Shown: positions 36,316 through 44,695, counted from the stretch's first letter. The stretch: 64,000 bases of DNA from Jannaschia formosa (GCF_003340555.1 NZ_QPLJ01000002.1:186001-250000), one strand, 5' to 3'. Notes: a model not told the origin generated them from the sequence alone. Numbers and translations: made by a program.

Positions 36316-37620
36316 ATGGCGCGCGAGTATCTGAAGAAGGCAACGAAGACGGCGCGCAGCGACGCGGCCGACGTGTCCGCCACGGTGCAGGCCATCCTCG
36401 ACGACATCGAGCAGGGCGGCGATGCCAAGGCGCTGGAATACGCGGCGAAGTTCGACAAGTATGACGGTGCGGTCCTTCTGGACGAGGCCGGGATCGAGGC
36501 CGCCTGCGCCCGGGTTCCCGAGAAGCTGAAGGCGGACATCCGGTTCAGCCACGCGAACGTCAAGCGCTTCGCCGAGCTTCAGAAATCCACCATGACCGAT
36601 GTCGAGACCGAGGTCGTCCCGGGCCTGATCGCCGGCCAGAAGGTGATGCCGGTCGCCGCCGCCGGCTGCTACGTGCCGGGCGGGCGCTACAGCCATGTCG
36701 CGAGCGCGATCATGACGGTGACGACGGCCAAGGTCGCCGGCTGCACCCATATCACCGCCTGCTCCCCACCGCGGGCGGACGGGATCGCCCCGGCCATCGT
36801 CTATGCGGCGAAGATCTGCGGCGCCGACGCGATCCTCGCCATGGGCGGGGTGCAGGGCGTGGCCTCGATGGCCTTCGGGCTGCACGGGTTGCCGAAGGCC
36901 AATATCCTCGTCGGTCCGGGCAACCAGTTCGTGGCGGAGGCGAAGCGCATCCTCTACGGCCGGGTCGGGATCGACATGATCGCAGGCCCCACCGATTCGC
37001 TGATCCTCGCCGACAGCACGGCGGATGCGGAGATCGTGGCCGCCGACCTCGTGGGGCAGGCGGAGCATGGCTACAACTCGCCGGTCTGGCTGGTCACCGA
37101 CGACCGCGCGCTGGCCGAAACAGTGATGGCGCGGGTCCCCCAGCTGATCGCCGAGCTGCCCGAGGTGAACCGCGAGAACGCCACTGCCGCCTGGCGCGAC
37201 TATGCCGAAGTGATCCTCTGCGCGGATCGCGAGGAGATGGCCGCCACCTCGGACGAATACGCGCCCGAGCACCTGACGGTGCAGGCCGCCGATCTCGACT
37301 GGTGGCTGGGCCGGCTGACCTGCTACGGCTCGCTGTTCCTCGGAGAGGAGACGACGGTGGCCTTCGGCGACAAGGCCTCGGGGACGAACCACGTCCTGCC
37401 GACCTCGCGCGCGGCGACCTATACGGGCGGCTTGTCGGTCCACAAGTACATGAAGGTTGTGACTTGGCAGCGCGCGACGCGCGAGGGGTCCCGGGACGTG
37501 GCGCTGGCCACCGCGCGGATCAGCCGGCTGGAGGGGATGGAGGGCCATGCCCGGACGGCGGACATCCGGCTCGCCAAGTATTTCCCCGGCGAGAACTTCG
37601 ACCTGAGCGCCGAAGGCTGA
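36316..37620 (+). CDS. hpsN: Sulfopropanediol 3-dehydrogenase (HpsN), histidinol-dehydrogenase family
   Basis: The 434-residue enzyme has the histidinol dehydrogenase fold: KVMPVAAAGCYVPGGRYSHV, GVQGVASMAFGLHGLPKANI, VGPGNQFVAEAKRILYGRVG, DMIAGPTDSLILADSTADAE. HpsN-type members oxidise the C3 alcohol of 2,3-dihydroxypropane-1-sulfonate to sulfolactate with NAD. No his biosynthesis genes adjoin; instead the next genes encode a dehydrogenase and sulfopyruvate decarboxylase, which supports HpsN over HisD. GGGGGAG lies about 9 nt before the ATG at 36316. A few bases after the stop comes the alcohol dehydrogenase. Confidence 0.88.
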   Translation: MAREYLKKATKTARSDAADVSATVQAILDDIEQGGDAKALEYAAKFDKYDGAVLLDEAGIEAACARVPEKLKADIRFSHANVKRFAELQKSTMTDVETEVVPGLIAGQKVMPVAAAGCYVPGGRYSHVASAIMTVTTAKVAGCTHITACSPPRADGIAPAIVYAAKICGADAILAMGGVQGVASMAFGLHGLPKANILVGPGNQFVAEAKRILYGRVGIDMIAGPTDSLILADSTADAEIVAADLVGQAEHGYNSPVWLVTDDRALAETVMARVPQLIAELPEVNRENATAAWRDYAEVILCADREEMAATSDEYAPEHLTVQAADLDWWLGRLTCYGSLFLGEETTVAFGDKASGTNHVLPTSRAATYTGGLSVHKYMKVVTWQRATREGSRDVALATARISRLEGMEGHARTADIRLAKYFPGENFDLSAEG

Positions 37621-37622
37621 GC

Positions 37623-38573
37623 GTGGAGGCGCTCGTCTATACCGGCGCCGAGACGCTGGAGCTGCGGGACGTCCCGGAGCCGGTGCCCGCGCCCGGGGAG
37701 GAGGTCGTCCGCATCGCGCGGGTCGGCATCTGCGGCTCGGACATGCATGCCTTTCTCGGCCATGACGACCGGCGCCCCGCGCCTCTGATCCTGGGCCACG
37801 AGGCCGCCGGGGCGGTCGGGGCGCGGCGGGTTACGGTCAACCCGCTCGTGACCTGCATGGACTGCGCCGTCTGCCTGCGGGGCGAGACGAACCTTTGTGC
37901 GCGCCGCCAGATCATCTCCATGCCGCCGCGCGAAGGGGCCTTCGCGGGCGCCGTGGCCATGCCGGAGCGCAACCTGGTCGACGTGCCCGACCACGTGACC
38001 GACGCCCAGGCCGCTCTGGCGGAGCCCATTGCCTGCGGCTGGAATGGTGCGCGCAGCGGCATCGCGGCGGCCGGCGTGGCCGACCGGGCGCTGGTGCTGG
38101 GCGGCGGAGCCATCGGGCTCGGCGCCGCGCTGTGCCTGTCGGCGCAGGGCGTGGGCGAGGTCGTCGTGGTCGAGCCGAATGACACGCGCCGCGCCTATCT
38201 GGGGCGTCATGTCGAGGCGGTCGCCGAGGCCCCGCACGGCGCCTTCGACATCGTGGTCGACGCCGTCGGCTATGACGCGACCCGCGCCGCCGCCTCGGCC
38301 GCGGTGCGGCCCGGCGGCGCCATCGTCCATATCGGGCTGGGCGGCGGGCAGGGCGGGCTGGACCTGCGGCGTATCACGTTGCAGCAGATCGCCTTTCTGG
38401 GCATCTATACCTACACGGCGCGGGACTTCCGCGACACCTGCGCCGCCATGTTCGCCGGAACGCTCGGCCCGCTCGACTGGGTGGAGGAGCGTCCGCTGGC
38501 CGATGGCGCCCGCGCCTTCGCCGACGTCCGTGCGGGCCGCGTCGCGGCCCCGAAGATATTGCTCGTCCCCTGA
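37623..38573 (+). CDS. Zinc-dependent alcohol dehydrogenase
   Basis: The 316-residue medium-chain dehydrogenase has the catalytic zinc region RIARVGICGSDMHAFLGHDD and LILGHEAAGAVG, the structural-zinc cysteines CMDCAVCLRGETNLC, and the NAD-binding segment RALVLGGGAIGLGAALCLSA. It starts at GTG 2 bp after hpsN. From its neighbours it may oxidise sulfolactate to sulfopyruvate, replacing the usual sulfolactate dehydrogenases, or epimerise/oxidise the C2 alcohol of the diol. The family alone does not show which. Shorter than typical ADHs by about 30 residues in the catalytic domain. Confidence 0.85.
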   Translation: MEALVYTGAETLELRDVPEPVPAPGEEVVRIARVGICGSDMHAFLGHDDRRPAPLILGHEAAGAVGARRVTVNPLVTCMDCAVCLRGETNLCARRQIISMPPREGAFAGAVAMPERNLVDVPDHVTDAQAALAEPIACGWNGARSGIAAAGVADRALVLGGGAIGLGAALCLSAQGVGEVVVVEPNDTRRAYLGRHVEAVAEAPHGAFDIVVDAVGYDATRAAASAAVRPGGAIVHIGLGGGQGGLDLRRITLQQIAFLGIYTYTARDFRDTCAAMFAGTLGPLDWVEERPLADGARAFADVRAGRVAAPKILLVP

Positions 38574-38587
38574 AAGGAGCCCCCGTC

Positions 38588-39094
38588 TTGGATATCGACA
38601 AGAGGATCTGCGACGACCTGATCGCGAACGACATCTCGTTCGTGACTACCGTCCCCTGCAAGCAGCTCGCCGGCGTGATCGCCGAGATCGACACCCGCCC
38701 CGAGGTCATGCACGTCCCCTCCAACAAGGAGGACGAGGGCATGGGTCTCTGCGCCGGGGCGTGGATGGGCGGCAAGCGGCCTGCGATCATCATGCAGAAC
38801 ACCGCGCTGGGCGTGACGATCAACACGCTCGCCACGCTGATCCAGTTCTACCGGATGCCGCTGCCGATGATCATCTCCTACCGCGGAGAGTTGCGGGAGC
38901 CGGTTGCCTGCCAGGTCGAGATGGCCGTGCACACCAAGGCGCTGCTCGCGCAGATGCACATCCCGACCTACCACTTCCACTGGCAGAAGGACGTGGAAGA
39001 GTTCGACAACATCCTGAAATATACCTTCATGTCCAACAAGCCGGTCGCCATCCTGACCGACGCCAATTTCTGGGGAGGCTACGGCGACCAATGA
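38588..39094 (+). CDS. comD: Sulfopyruvate decarboxylase alpha subunit
   Basis: The 168-residue protein carries the TPP-enzyme pyrimidine-binding half. It begins DIDKRICDDLIANDISFVTT with VPCKQLAGVIAEID, then VPSNKEDEGMGLCAGAWMGG (containing the conserved Glu) and AIIMQNTALGVTINTLATLI. With ComE it decarboxylates sulfopyruvate to sulfoacetaldehyde. It begins at TTG with AAGGAG about 9 nt upstream, and overlaps comE by ATGA. In methanogens ComDE serves coenzyme M synthesis; in this bacterial context it is catabolic. Confidence 0.9.
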   Translation: MDIDKRICDDLIANDISFVTTVPCKQLAGVIAEIDTRPEVMHVPSNKEDEGMGLCAGAWMGGKRPAIIMQNTALGVTINTLATLIQFYRMPLPMIISYRGELREPVACQVEMAVHTKALLAQMHIPTYHFHWQKDVEEFDNILKYTFMSNKPVAILTDANFWGGYGDQ

Positions 39095-39645
39095 TCCGTT
39101 CCGAAATCCTGAAGGAGATCGCCCCGATCCTCCGCGACCAGCTCGTCGTCTGCAACATCGGCATCCCGTCGCAGGAGCTGCACGCCATCGACGACCAGCC
39201 GACGAACTTCTACATGCTGGGCACCATGGGGCTGGCCTCGTCCATCGGCCTCGGGCTGGCGCTGGCGCAGCCGAAGACGGTGATCGTGATCGACGGCGAC
39301 GGCTCGATCCTGACCAACATGGGCACGCTGCCGACCATCGCGAACAACGTGGCCGACAACTACATCCTGATGATCATCGACAACGGGTCCTACGGGTCCA
39401 CCGGAGACCAGCCGACCTATACGGGCAAGAAGACGTCTCTCGCGGGCGTCGCGAAGGCCTGCGGCTGCGAGAACGTGATCGAGTGCAAGGACATCGACAC
39501 CGGCGAGGTGCTGCAGAAGGCGATCGACTCGAAGCAGATGCACGTCATCGTGGTGAAATGCGACAGCGGCAACGCAAAGATGCCGGTCATCACGATGGAC
39601 CCGGTGGTGATCCGGCACCGCTTCATGGAGGCGGTGAAGGCCTGA
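39091..39645 (+). CDS. comE: Sulfopyruvate decarboxylase beta subunit
   Basis: The 184-residue protein is the TPP-diphosphate-binding half, with TVIVIDGDGSILTNMGTLPT, the GDG...N motif at about 69-80, and LMIIDNGSYGSTGDQPTYTG. GIPSQELHAIDDQPTNFYML is typical of ComE. It is translationally coupled to comD (ATGA). No sulfoacetaldehyde acetyltransferase (xsc) or transporter is in the window, so the pathway must be completed elsewhere. Confidence 0.9.
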   Translation: MIRSEILKEIAPILRDQLVVCNIGIPSQELHAIDDQPTNFYMLGTMGLASSIGLGLALAQPKTVIVIDGDGSILTNMGTLPTIANNVADNYILMIIDNGSYGSTGDQPTYTGKKTSLAGVAKACGCENVIECKDIDTGEVLQKAIDSKQMHVIVVKCDSGNAKMPVITMDPVVIRHRFMEAVKA

Positions 39646-39649
39646 GCCG

Positions 39650-39697
39650 GGCGGGCCTGCGGTCGACCGCAGGCCCGCCGCCGGTCGACCGGCGGCG
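39650..39697. terminator. Two abutting perfect palindromes between comE and frcK
   Basis: The first palindrome spans 39650-39679 (30 bp) with centre GGTCGACC; the second spans 39676-39697 (22 bp) and also has centre GGTCGACC. Both are free of mismatches, they overlap by four bases and their centres are 22 bp apart. Placed between two convergent genes, they probably form the bidirectional terminator, although the tight GTCGAC centres are unusual. Confidence 0.7.
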
Positions 39698-39705
39698 CCC
39701 CCAGC

Positions 39706-40290
39706 CTATCCCTTGCGCAACAGGATGTCGGGCGTGCGCGACCCCTCGCGGACGAGGCGCGCGTTCGGCATGTCGTTGCCGTCGATCTTCGCCGCCCGCG
39801 CCTCGGGCGTCAGTCCGGCCCAGCGTTCCTCCAGCCGGGCGCGCAGTTCCGCATCCGGCACCTCCAGCCGGGCCGTGACGTCCCATGCGATGTCGCGCCA
39901 GCCGGGGGCGTCGAGCAGCAGCCAGTTGCCCTCGACCACGACGACGCGCGTGGCGGCCGGGACATGCCCGGCCCCCGCGATGGCGATCTCGCGGGAGCGG
40001 TCAAAGATGGGGTGGTAGACGTCCTCGCCCCGGCGCAGCGCGGCGACCGTGCGCGCGAAGCCGCCCAGGTCGAAGGTCTCGGGCGCGCCCTTGCGGGGCA
40101 GCAGGCCGCGGGGGCCGAGGATGCGGTCGTCGAGATGGAAGCCGTCCATCGGCAGGACGGCGCCGCCCGTCCGCTCCGCCAGTGTTTCGGCCAGGGTCGA
40201 CTTGCCCGAGGCGGGCGGCCCGGCCAACGCGACGACGACGCGGTCGCCGGGATGGGCCTCGATCCGGGCCAGCAGGGCGTCGAGGTTCAC
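39706..40290 (-). CDS. frcK: FrcK-like kinase (phosphoribulokinase/uridine kinase fold)
   Basis: The 194-residue P-loop kinase has VVVALAGPPASGKSTLAETL (Walker A at about 25-32), VLPMDGFHLDDRILGPRGLL and FDRSREIAIAGAGHVPAATR with VVVVEGNWLLLD. This is the phosphoribulokinase/uridine-kinase group to which FrcK of the rhizobial frcBCAK fructose operon belongs. It starts at GTG overlapping the frcA stop (GTGA). The probable role is phosphorylation of the imported sugar, as inferred from operon position. Confidence 0.8.
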   Translation of the reverse strand: MNLDALLARIEAHPGDRVVVALAGPPASGKSTLAETLAERTGGAVLPMDGFHLDDRILGPRGLLPRKGAPETFDLGGFARTVAALRRGEDVYHPIFDRSREIAIAGAGHVPAATRVVVVEGNWLLLDAPGWRDIAWDVTARLEVPDAELRARLEERWAGLTPEARAAKIDGNDMPNARLVREGSRTPDILLRKG

Positions 40291-41057
40291 GCGGCCACCG
40301 GCTCCTTCGCGCCGGTCATGTAGGCGACCGCGTCGGACATCGTGTGCTCCTTCGGATCGAGCACCGTCAGCCGCTTGCCCAGGCGGTGGACATGGATGCG
40401 GTCGGCGACCTCGAAGACATGGGGCATGTTGTGGGAGATCAGGATGATCGGGATGCCCCGCGCCCTCACGTCGAGGATCAGCTCCAGCACCCGGCGGCTC
40501 TCCTTGACGCCCAGCGCCGCCGTCGGCTCGTCCAGGATGATGACCTTCGACCCGAAGGCCGCCGCGCGGGCCACGGCCACGCCCTGGCGCTGGCCGCCGG
40601 ACAGGGTCTCGACCGCCTGGTTGATGTTCTGGATCGTCATCAGCCCGAGGTCGCTCAGCTTCTGGCGGGCGAATTTCTCCATGGCGGAGCGATCGAGCAT
40701 CCGCAGGTACTTGCCGCGCCAGCCGGGTTTCCGGATCTCGCGGCCCATGAACATGTTGTCGGTGATCGAGAGCGCCGGGGACATGGCGAGGGTCTGGTAG
40801 ACCGTCTCGATCCCCGCCGCGCGGGCGTCCATCGGTGACTGGAAGTCCACCTTCTTCCCCTCGAGGAAGACCTCGCCCTCGTCGGGTTGCACCGCGCCGG
40901 AGATGGCCTTGATGAGGCTCGACTTGCCCGCGCCGTTGTCGCCGATCACCGCGAGGATCTCGCCCGGGAAGAGCTCGAAGTCGCAATGGTCGAGGGCGGT
41001 CACCCGGCCGTAGCGCTTGACCAGGTTTGTCGCGCTGAGAATGGGTTGCCGGGTCAT
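40287..41057 (-). CDS. frcA: Sugar ABC transporter ATP-binding protein (FrcA)
   Basis: The 256-residue ATPase has a single ABC domain, as FrcA does, unlike the fused double-domain RbsA type. Walker A is VIGDNGAGKSSLIKAISGAV, signature LSGGQRQGVAVARAAAFG, Walker B KVIILDEPTAALGVKESRRV. It energises uptake of fructose or related sugars with FrcB and FrcC. The ATG at 41057 overlaps the stop of a 30-codon mini-ORF created by a duplication of the frcC 3' end. Confidence 0.9.
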   Translation of the reverse strand: MTRQPILSATNLVKRYGRVTALDHCDFELFPGEILAVIGDNGAGKSSLIKAISGAVQPDEGEVFLEGKKVDFQSPMDARAAGIETVYQTLAMSPALSITDNMFMGREIRKPGWRGKYLRMLDRSAMEKFARQKLSDLGLMTIQNINQAVETLSGGQRQGVAVARAAAFGSKVIILDEPTAALGVKESRRVLELILDVRARGIPIILISHNMPHVFEVADRIHVHRLGKRLTVLDPKEHTMSDAVAYMTGAKEPVAA

Positions 41058-41146
41058 GCCGCCACCTTCCTGATCCACTGGTCCCCGTGCAGCTTCGCTG
41101 TCACGCTTGCACCGGGCGAGTTCGCGCAACGGAGGAGATGCGTCAT
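41054..41146 (-). CDS. Thirty-residue mini-ORF arising from duplication of the frcC 3' end
   Basis: From ATG 41146 it reads MTHLLRCANSPGASVTAKLH then GDQWIRKVAA and stops at 41054. It overlaps the frcC stop and the frcA start, each by ATGA. The last ten residues nearly repeat the FrcC C-terminus (DQWIRKVSA). It looks like a by-product of duplication that preserves translational coupling along the operon rather than a functional peptide. Confidence 0.5.
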   Translation of the reverse strand: MTHLLRCANSPGASVTAKLHGDQWIRKVAA

Positions 41147-41172
41147 GCCGAGACCTTCCTGATCCACTGGTC
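41054..41172. repeat. Direct repeat: frcC 3' end duplicated ahead of frcA
   Basis: TCATGCCGCCACCTTCCTGA at 41054 and TCATGCCGAGACCTTCCTGA at 41143 begin 30-bp blocks (41054-41083 and 41143-41172) that match at 28 of 30 positions, 89 bp apart. Each contains the stop/start overlap context. The arrangement indicates a tandem duplication at the frcC-frcA junction. Confidence 0.85.
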
Positions 41173-42201
41173 GACCGCGACGGCCGCGATGATGAGCACG
41201 CCGATCAGCAGGTAGGTCCACTGCGCGTCCGCCCCCAGAAGGCGCAGGCCCAGCGTGAACACGCCCACGATCAGCGCCCCGAAGAAGGTGCCGAGGATCG
41301 AGCCGCGCCCGCCGAAGAGCGAGATGCCTCCGATCACGACGGCGGTGATGCTCTCGATGTTCAGAAGCTGGCCCGAGGTCGGCGAGACCGAGCCGATCCG
41401 GCCGATCAGCGCCCAGCCGGCGAAGGCGCAGATCAGGCCGGCCAGCGCGTAGACCGAGATCAGCGTCGCGCGCACGTTCACGCCCGAGAGCTGCGCCGCC
41501 TCCGGGTCGTCGCCCACGGCATAGACGTGGCGCCCCCAGGCGGTGTGCCGCAGCACGAAGGCCAGCCCGACCACCAGCAGGACCATGAAGATCACGCCGA
41601 CGGTGAAGACCGCGCCGCCGATCTCGAATTTGGCGCCGAGCAATTGCAGCAGCGGCGCCTCGGCCTGGATGTCCTGGCTTCGTATCGTCTCGTTGGCGGA
41701 ATAGAGGAAGTTCGCGGCCAGAACGATCTGCCACATGCCCAGCGTCACGATGAAGGGTGGCAGCTTCATCACCGCGACCAGCCAGCCGTTGACGCAGCCG
41801 ATGGCGGTCCCGAACAGAAGCCCGCAGGCGACCGCGATCTCGGGGGGCAGGCCGTAGCGGAAGGTGAACTGGCCCATGATGACCGAAGAGATGACGGCAA
41901 TGGCGCCGACGCTCAGATCGATGCCCGCGGTCAGGATGACCAGCGATTGCGCCGCCGCGACGATGCCGACGATCTGCACCTGCTGCAGGATCAGCGTCAG
42001 GGCGAAGGGGCTGAAGAAGCGCGACCCGAGCAGCAGGCCGAAGACGACGATGGAGGCCACCAGCACGATCAGCGGCACCAGCGCCGGGTTGACGTGCAAA
42101 AGATGTTGAAGGGTGCCGACGAAGCCGCGTTTGCGGCGCTCGAACTCGGCGACCTTGTCCACGCGGTTGATCGCGGTCTCGTAGCTGTCGGATTGAGTCA
42201 C
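41143..42201 (-). CDS. frcC: Sugar ABC transporter permease (FrcC)
   Basis: The 352-residue permease of the BPD_transp_2 family has about nine membrane helices (LVPLIVLVASIVVFGLLLGS, LVILTAGIDLSVGAIAVISS, TLGMWQIVLAANFLYSAN). The family coupling segment AVGDDPEAAQLSGVNVRATL and SLFGGRGSILGTFFGALIVG are clear. It starts at GTG and has a 45-residue cytoplasmic N-terminus. It forms the channel of the fructose-type importer with FrcB and FrcA. Confidence 0.92.
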   Translation of the reverse strand: MTQSDSYETAINRVDKVAEFERRKRGFVGTLQHLLHVNPALVPLIVLVASIVVFGLLLGSRFFSPFALTLILQQVQIVGIVAAAQSLVILTAGIDLSVGAIAVISSVIMGQFTFRYGLPPEIAVACGLLFGTAIGCVNGWLVAVMKLPPFIVTLGMWQIVLAANFLYSANETIRSQDIQAEAPLLQLLGAKFEIGGAVFTVGVIFMVLLVVGLAFVLRHTAWGRHVYAVGDDPEAAQLSGVNVRATLISVYALAGLICAFAGWALIGRIGSVSPTSGQLLNIESITAVVIGGISLFGGRGSILGTFFGALIVGVFTLGLRLLGADAQWTYLLIGVLIIAAVAVDQWIRKVSA

Positions 42202-42228
42202 GTCGGCGCCTCCCCAGGCCGCGATGGA

Positions 42229-42349
42229 GGGCGCGCGAGGGTCGCGCGCCCGGATGGTTCAGGTCGGAGCAGACGCCCGCTTCAGGCCCGGGGCTCCGCC
42301 CGTGAACTCCCCGGACCCTCCCCCGGAGGGTCCGCCCGGCGAAGCCGGG
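42229..42349 (-). promoter_or_regulatory. Cluster of three stem-loops between frcB and frcC
   Basis: GGGCGCGCG/CGCGCGCCC (42229-42251), GGACCCTC/GAGGGTCC (42313-42333) and CCCGGC/GCCGGG (42335-42349) are all perfect stems in the 157-bp gap. In solute-binding-protein operons such structures commonly stabilise the upstream transcript and reduce readthrough, giving more binding protein than permease. That role is inferred. Confidence 0.65.
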
Positions 42350-42358
42350 TTCGGGACT

Positions 42359-43378
42359 TCACCCCCAGCACAGCTCCTTGCCTTCTTCGACCGAGATGCT
42401 CTCGACGCCCTCGACCGGCTGGTCGGTGACGAGGGCCACGCCCGTGTCGAAGAAGTTCTTGCCCTCGGTCGGGGCGGGCAGGGTGCGGTCCTGGGCATAC
42501 TGGGCGATCGCCTCGATGCCCTTCGACGCCATCAGCAGGGGATACTGCTGCGAGGTCGCGCCGATCACGCCATCGGCCACGTTCTGGACGCCGGGGCAGC
42601 CGCCGTCGACCGAGACGATCAGCACGTCGTTCTCGCGCCCGATGGCGCGCAGCGCCTCAAAGGCGCCGGCGGCGGCGGGCTCGTTGATGGTGTGGACCAC
42701 GTTGATCTCGGGATCCTGCGCCAGCAGGTTCTCCATCGCGCGGCGGCCGCCTTCCTCGTTGCCCTGCGTCACGTCCGAGCCGACGATGCGCGGGTCGGTC
42801 TCGTCGCCGATGACGTTCGGATCGTTCAGGTCGATGCCGAAGCCGTCGAGGAAGCCCTGGTTGCGCAGCACGTCCACCGTCGGCTGGCTGACGGCCAGGT
42901 CGAGCGTCGCGATCTTGGCGTTCTCGGCCTCGTCGCCCATGGCGGCGCGGGCCCATTGGCCGATCAGCTGGCCGGCGACGTAGTTGTCGGTCGCGAAGGT
43001 CATGTCGGCGGCGTCGATCGGCTCCAGCGGGGTGTCGAGCGCGATCACCAGGATGCCCGCGTCCCGCGCCTGCTGCACGGCGGGCACGATGGACGAGGTG
43101 TCCGAGGCGGTGATCAGGATCCCGCTCGCGCCGTCGAGGATGCAGGTCTCGATGGCGGCGACCTGGGTCTCGTGATCGCCGTCGACCTGGCCGGCAAAGG
43201 TCTTGAGCGTGATGCCCAGCTCTTCGGCCTTCGCGGTGGCGCCTTCCTTCATCTTCACGAAGAACGGGTTGGTGTCCGTCTTGGTGATCAGGCAGGCGGT
43301 CGTGCCATGCGCGTCGGCAAAGGCCGCGCCGGTGGTGGCGGTCAGCGCGAGCGCGGTTCCAGCGAGTAGCTTCTTCAT
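42359..43378 (-). CDS. frcB: Sugar ABC transporter substrate-binding protein (FrcB)
   Basis: The 339-residue periplasmic protein has a signal peptide ([20 protein letters not shown]) and a type 1 periplasmic-binding fold: [60 protein letters not shown]. The C-terminus [16 protein letters not shown] closely resembles rhizobial FrcB as I recall it. Fructose, mannose or ribose are likely ligands. The first gene of the operon, divergent from the ROK regulator. A possible promoter TTGACG-N17-CATGGT lies at 43456-43428 on the minus strand. Confidence 0.9.
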   Translation of the reverse strand: MKKLLAGTALALTATTGAAFADAHGTTACLITKTDTNPFFVKMKEGATAKAEELGITLKTFAGQVDGDHETQVAAIETCILDGASGILITASDTSSIVPAVQQARDAGILVIALDTPLEPIDAADMTFATDNYVAGQLIGQWARAAMGDEAENAKIATLDLAVSQPTVDVLRNQGFLDGFGIDLNDPNVIGDETDPRIVGSDVTQGNEEGGRRAMENLLAQDPEINVVHTINEPAAAGAFEALRAIGRENDVLIVSVDGGCPGVQNVADGVIGATSQQYPLLMASKGIEAIAQYAQDRTLPAPTEGKNFFDTGVALVTDQPVEGVESISVEEGKELCWG

Positions 43379-43459
43379 TTTTTGTCTTCCTCCCAGTCCG
43401 ACGGCCGTGGCGACCGTCTCCGCAACGACCATGGCGCGAGTCTGTCGCTCCGTCAATTC

Positions 43460-43478
43460 ATAAATCAGATTGATTTAT
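43460..43478. promoter_or_regulatory. Inverted repeat in the frcB-frcR intergenic region
   Basis: ATAAATCA (43460-43467), GAT, TGATTTAT (43471-43478): a perfect, AT-rich 8-bp inverted repeat in GC-rich DNA. It lies just upstream of the candidate frcB -35 box (43451-43456) and 38 bp before frcR, so it is the best candidate operator for FrcR. Confidence 0.75.
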
Positions 43479-43516
43479 TAATGCGCCCCCGTAGGCTGGC
43501 GGCGACGGAGGCCGAC

Positions 43517-44695
43517 ATGCCCGACCAGGGTGATTCCATGATGGGTCCCGCGCTCGCGCGCAGGGACCAGCGGGACCATAACGAACGGCTGCTGTTGACG
43601 GCGCTGTCGCGGCTCGGCGCGGCGCCGGGGGCGGAGCTTGCGCGCCTCACCGGTCTGTCGGCACAGACCGTCTCGGTCATCCTCAGGGGGCTCGAAGCGG
43701 ACGGGCTGGTCGCGCGCGGCGCACCGCAGCGGGGCCGGGTCGGCAAGCCCTCGGTCCCGATGGAACTGGCGCCCGACGGCGCCTTCTCGGTCGGGCTGAA
43801 GATCGGGCGCCGCTCGGCCGACCTGGTACTGATGGACCTGCAGGGCGGCGTCCGCGGGCAGGTGCAGACGGCCTATCGCTATCCGCTGCCCGATGTCGTG
43901 TTCGGCTTCCTCGAGACCGCGCTGGCCCGGCTGGTCGCCGGGCTGCCCCGCACGGCGCAGGACAGGCTCTGCGGCCTCGGCCTCGCCCTGCCGTTCGAGC
44001 TCTGGCGGTGGGAGCACGAGATCGGCGCGCCGCCCAAGGGCCTGGACGCCTGGCGCGACCTCGACCCCGGCGCCGAGGTCGCGGCCCGCACGGGGTTGGA
44101 GGCGGTCGTCGTCAACGACGCCACCGCCGCCTGCCGCGCCGAGGCGATGCTGGGCCGGGGACCGGGCTTTACCGACTGGGCCTATCTCTATGTCGGGTCG
44201 TTCATCGGCGGGGGAGTGGCGCTGGGCGGCTCGGTGTTCGACGGTCCGCACCGCAACGCCGGAGCCTTCGGCGCCATGCAGAGCCGCACCCCGGACGGCC
44301 GCGCCGCACCGCTGGTCGAGACGGCGTCGCTGTACCTGCTGGAAAACGCGATCACCGAGGCCGGGGGCGACCCGAGCCAGCTCTGGACCGGGTCGCGGGA
44401 CTGGTCGACGTTCGAGGCGCAGCTCGCCCCCTGGATCGCCGGGACCGGAGAGGCGATCGCCCGGGCGATGGTCTCGGCCTGCGCGGTGATCGATTTCGAG
44501 GCGGTCGTGGTCGACGGCGCCGTGCCGCCCGCCGTGCGCGCCCGGCTGGTCGCGCGGGTCCGCGAGGTGCTGCCGGATCTCGACATGCGCGGCCTCGTCG
44601 TGCCCGCCGTGGTCGAGGGCCGGGTCGGAGAGACCGCCCGCGCCGTGGGCGCCGCCTGGGCGCCCCTGGCCGCGCGCTACCTGTCGGTCCTGTGA
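43517..44695 (+). CDS. frcR: ROK-family transcriptional regulator (FrcR)
   Basis: The 392-residue protein has an N-terminal winged helix (NERLLLTALSRLGAAPGAEL, LTGLSAQTVSVILRGLEADG) and a ROK domain with an actin-like fold (GLKIGRRSADLVLMDLQGGV; VVVNDATAACRAEAMLGRGP; YVGSFIGGGVALGG). It lacks a clear ROK kinase zinc-cysteine cluster, so it is a regulator, not a sugar kinase. GGAG at 43507-43510 precedes the ATG at 43517. Divergent position fits control of the frcBCAK genes, as in rhizobia. Confidence 0.88.
   Translation: MPDQGDSMMGPALARRDQRDHNERLLLTALSRLGAAPGAELARLTGLSAQTVSVILRGLEADGLVARGAPQRGRVGKPSVPMELAPDGAFSVGLKIGRRSADLVLMDLQGGVRGQVQTAYRYPLPDVVFGFLETALARLVAGLPRTAQDRLCGLGLALPFELWRWEHEIGAPPKGLDAWRDLDPGAEVAARTGLEAVVVNDATAACRAEAMLGRGPGFTDWAYLYVGSFIGGGVALGGSVFDGPHRNAGAFGAMQSRTPDGRAAPLVETASLYLLENAITEAGGDPSQLWTGSRDWSTFEAQLAPWIAGTGEAIARAMVSACAVIDFEAVVVDGAVPPAVRARLVARVREVLPDLDMRGLVVPAVVEGRVGETARAVGAAWAPLAARYLSVL

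Noticed and set aside
36316-37620. Histidinol dehydrogenase (hisD) call
   Set aside because: The fold is shared, but the neighbours are adh-comD-comE and a LacI repressor, which fit HpsN.
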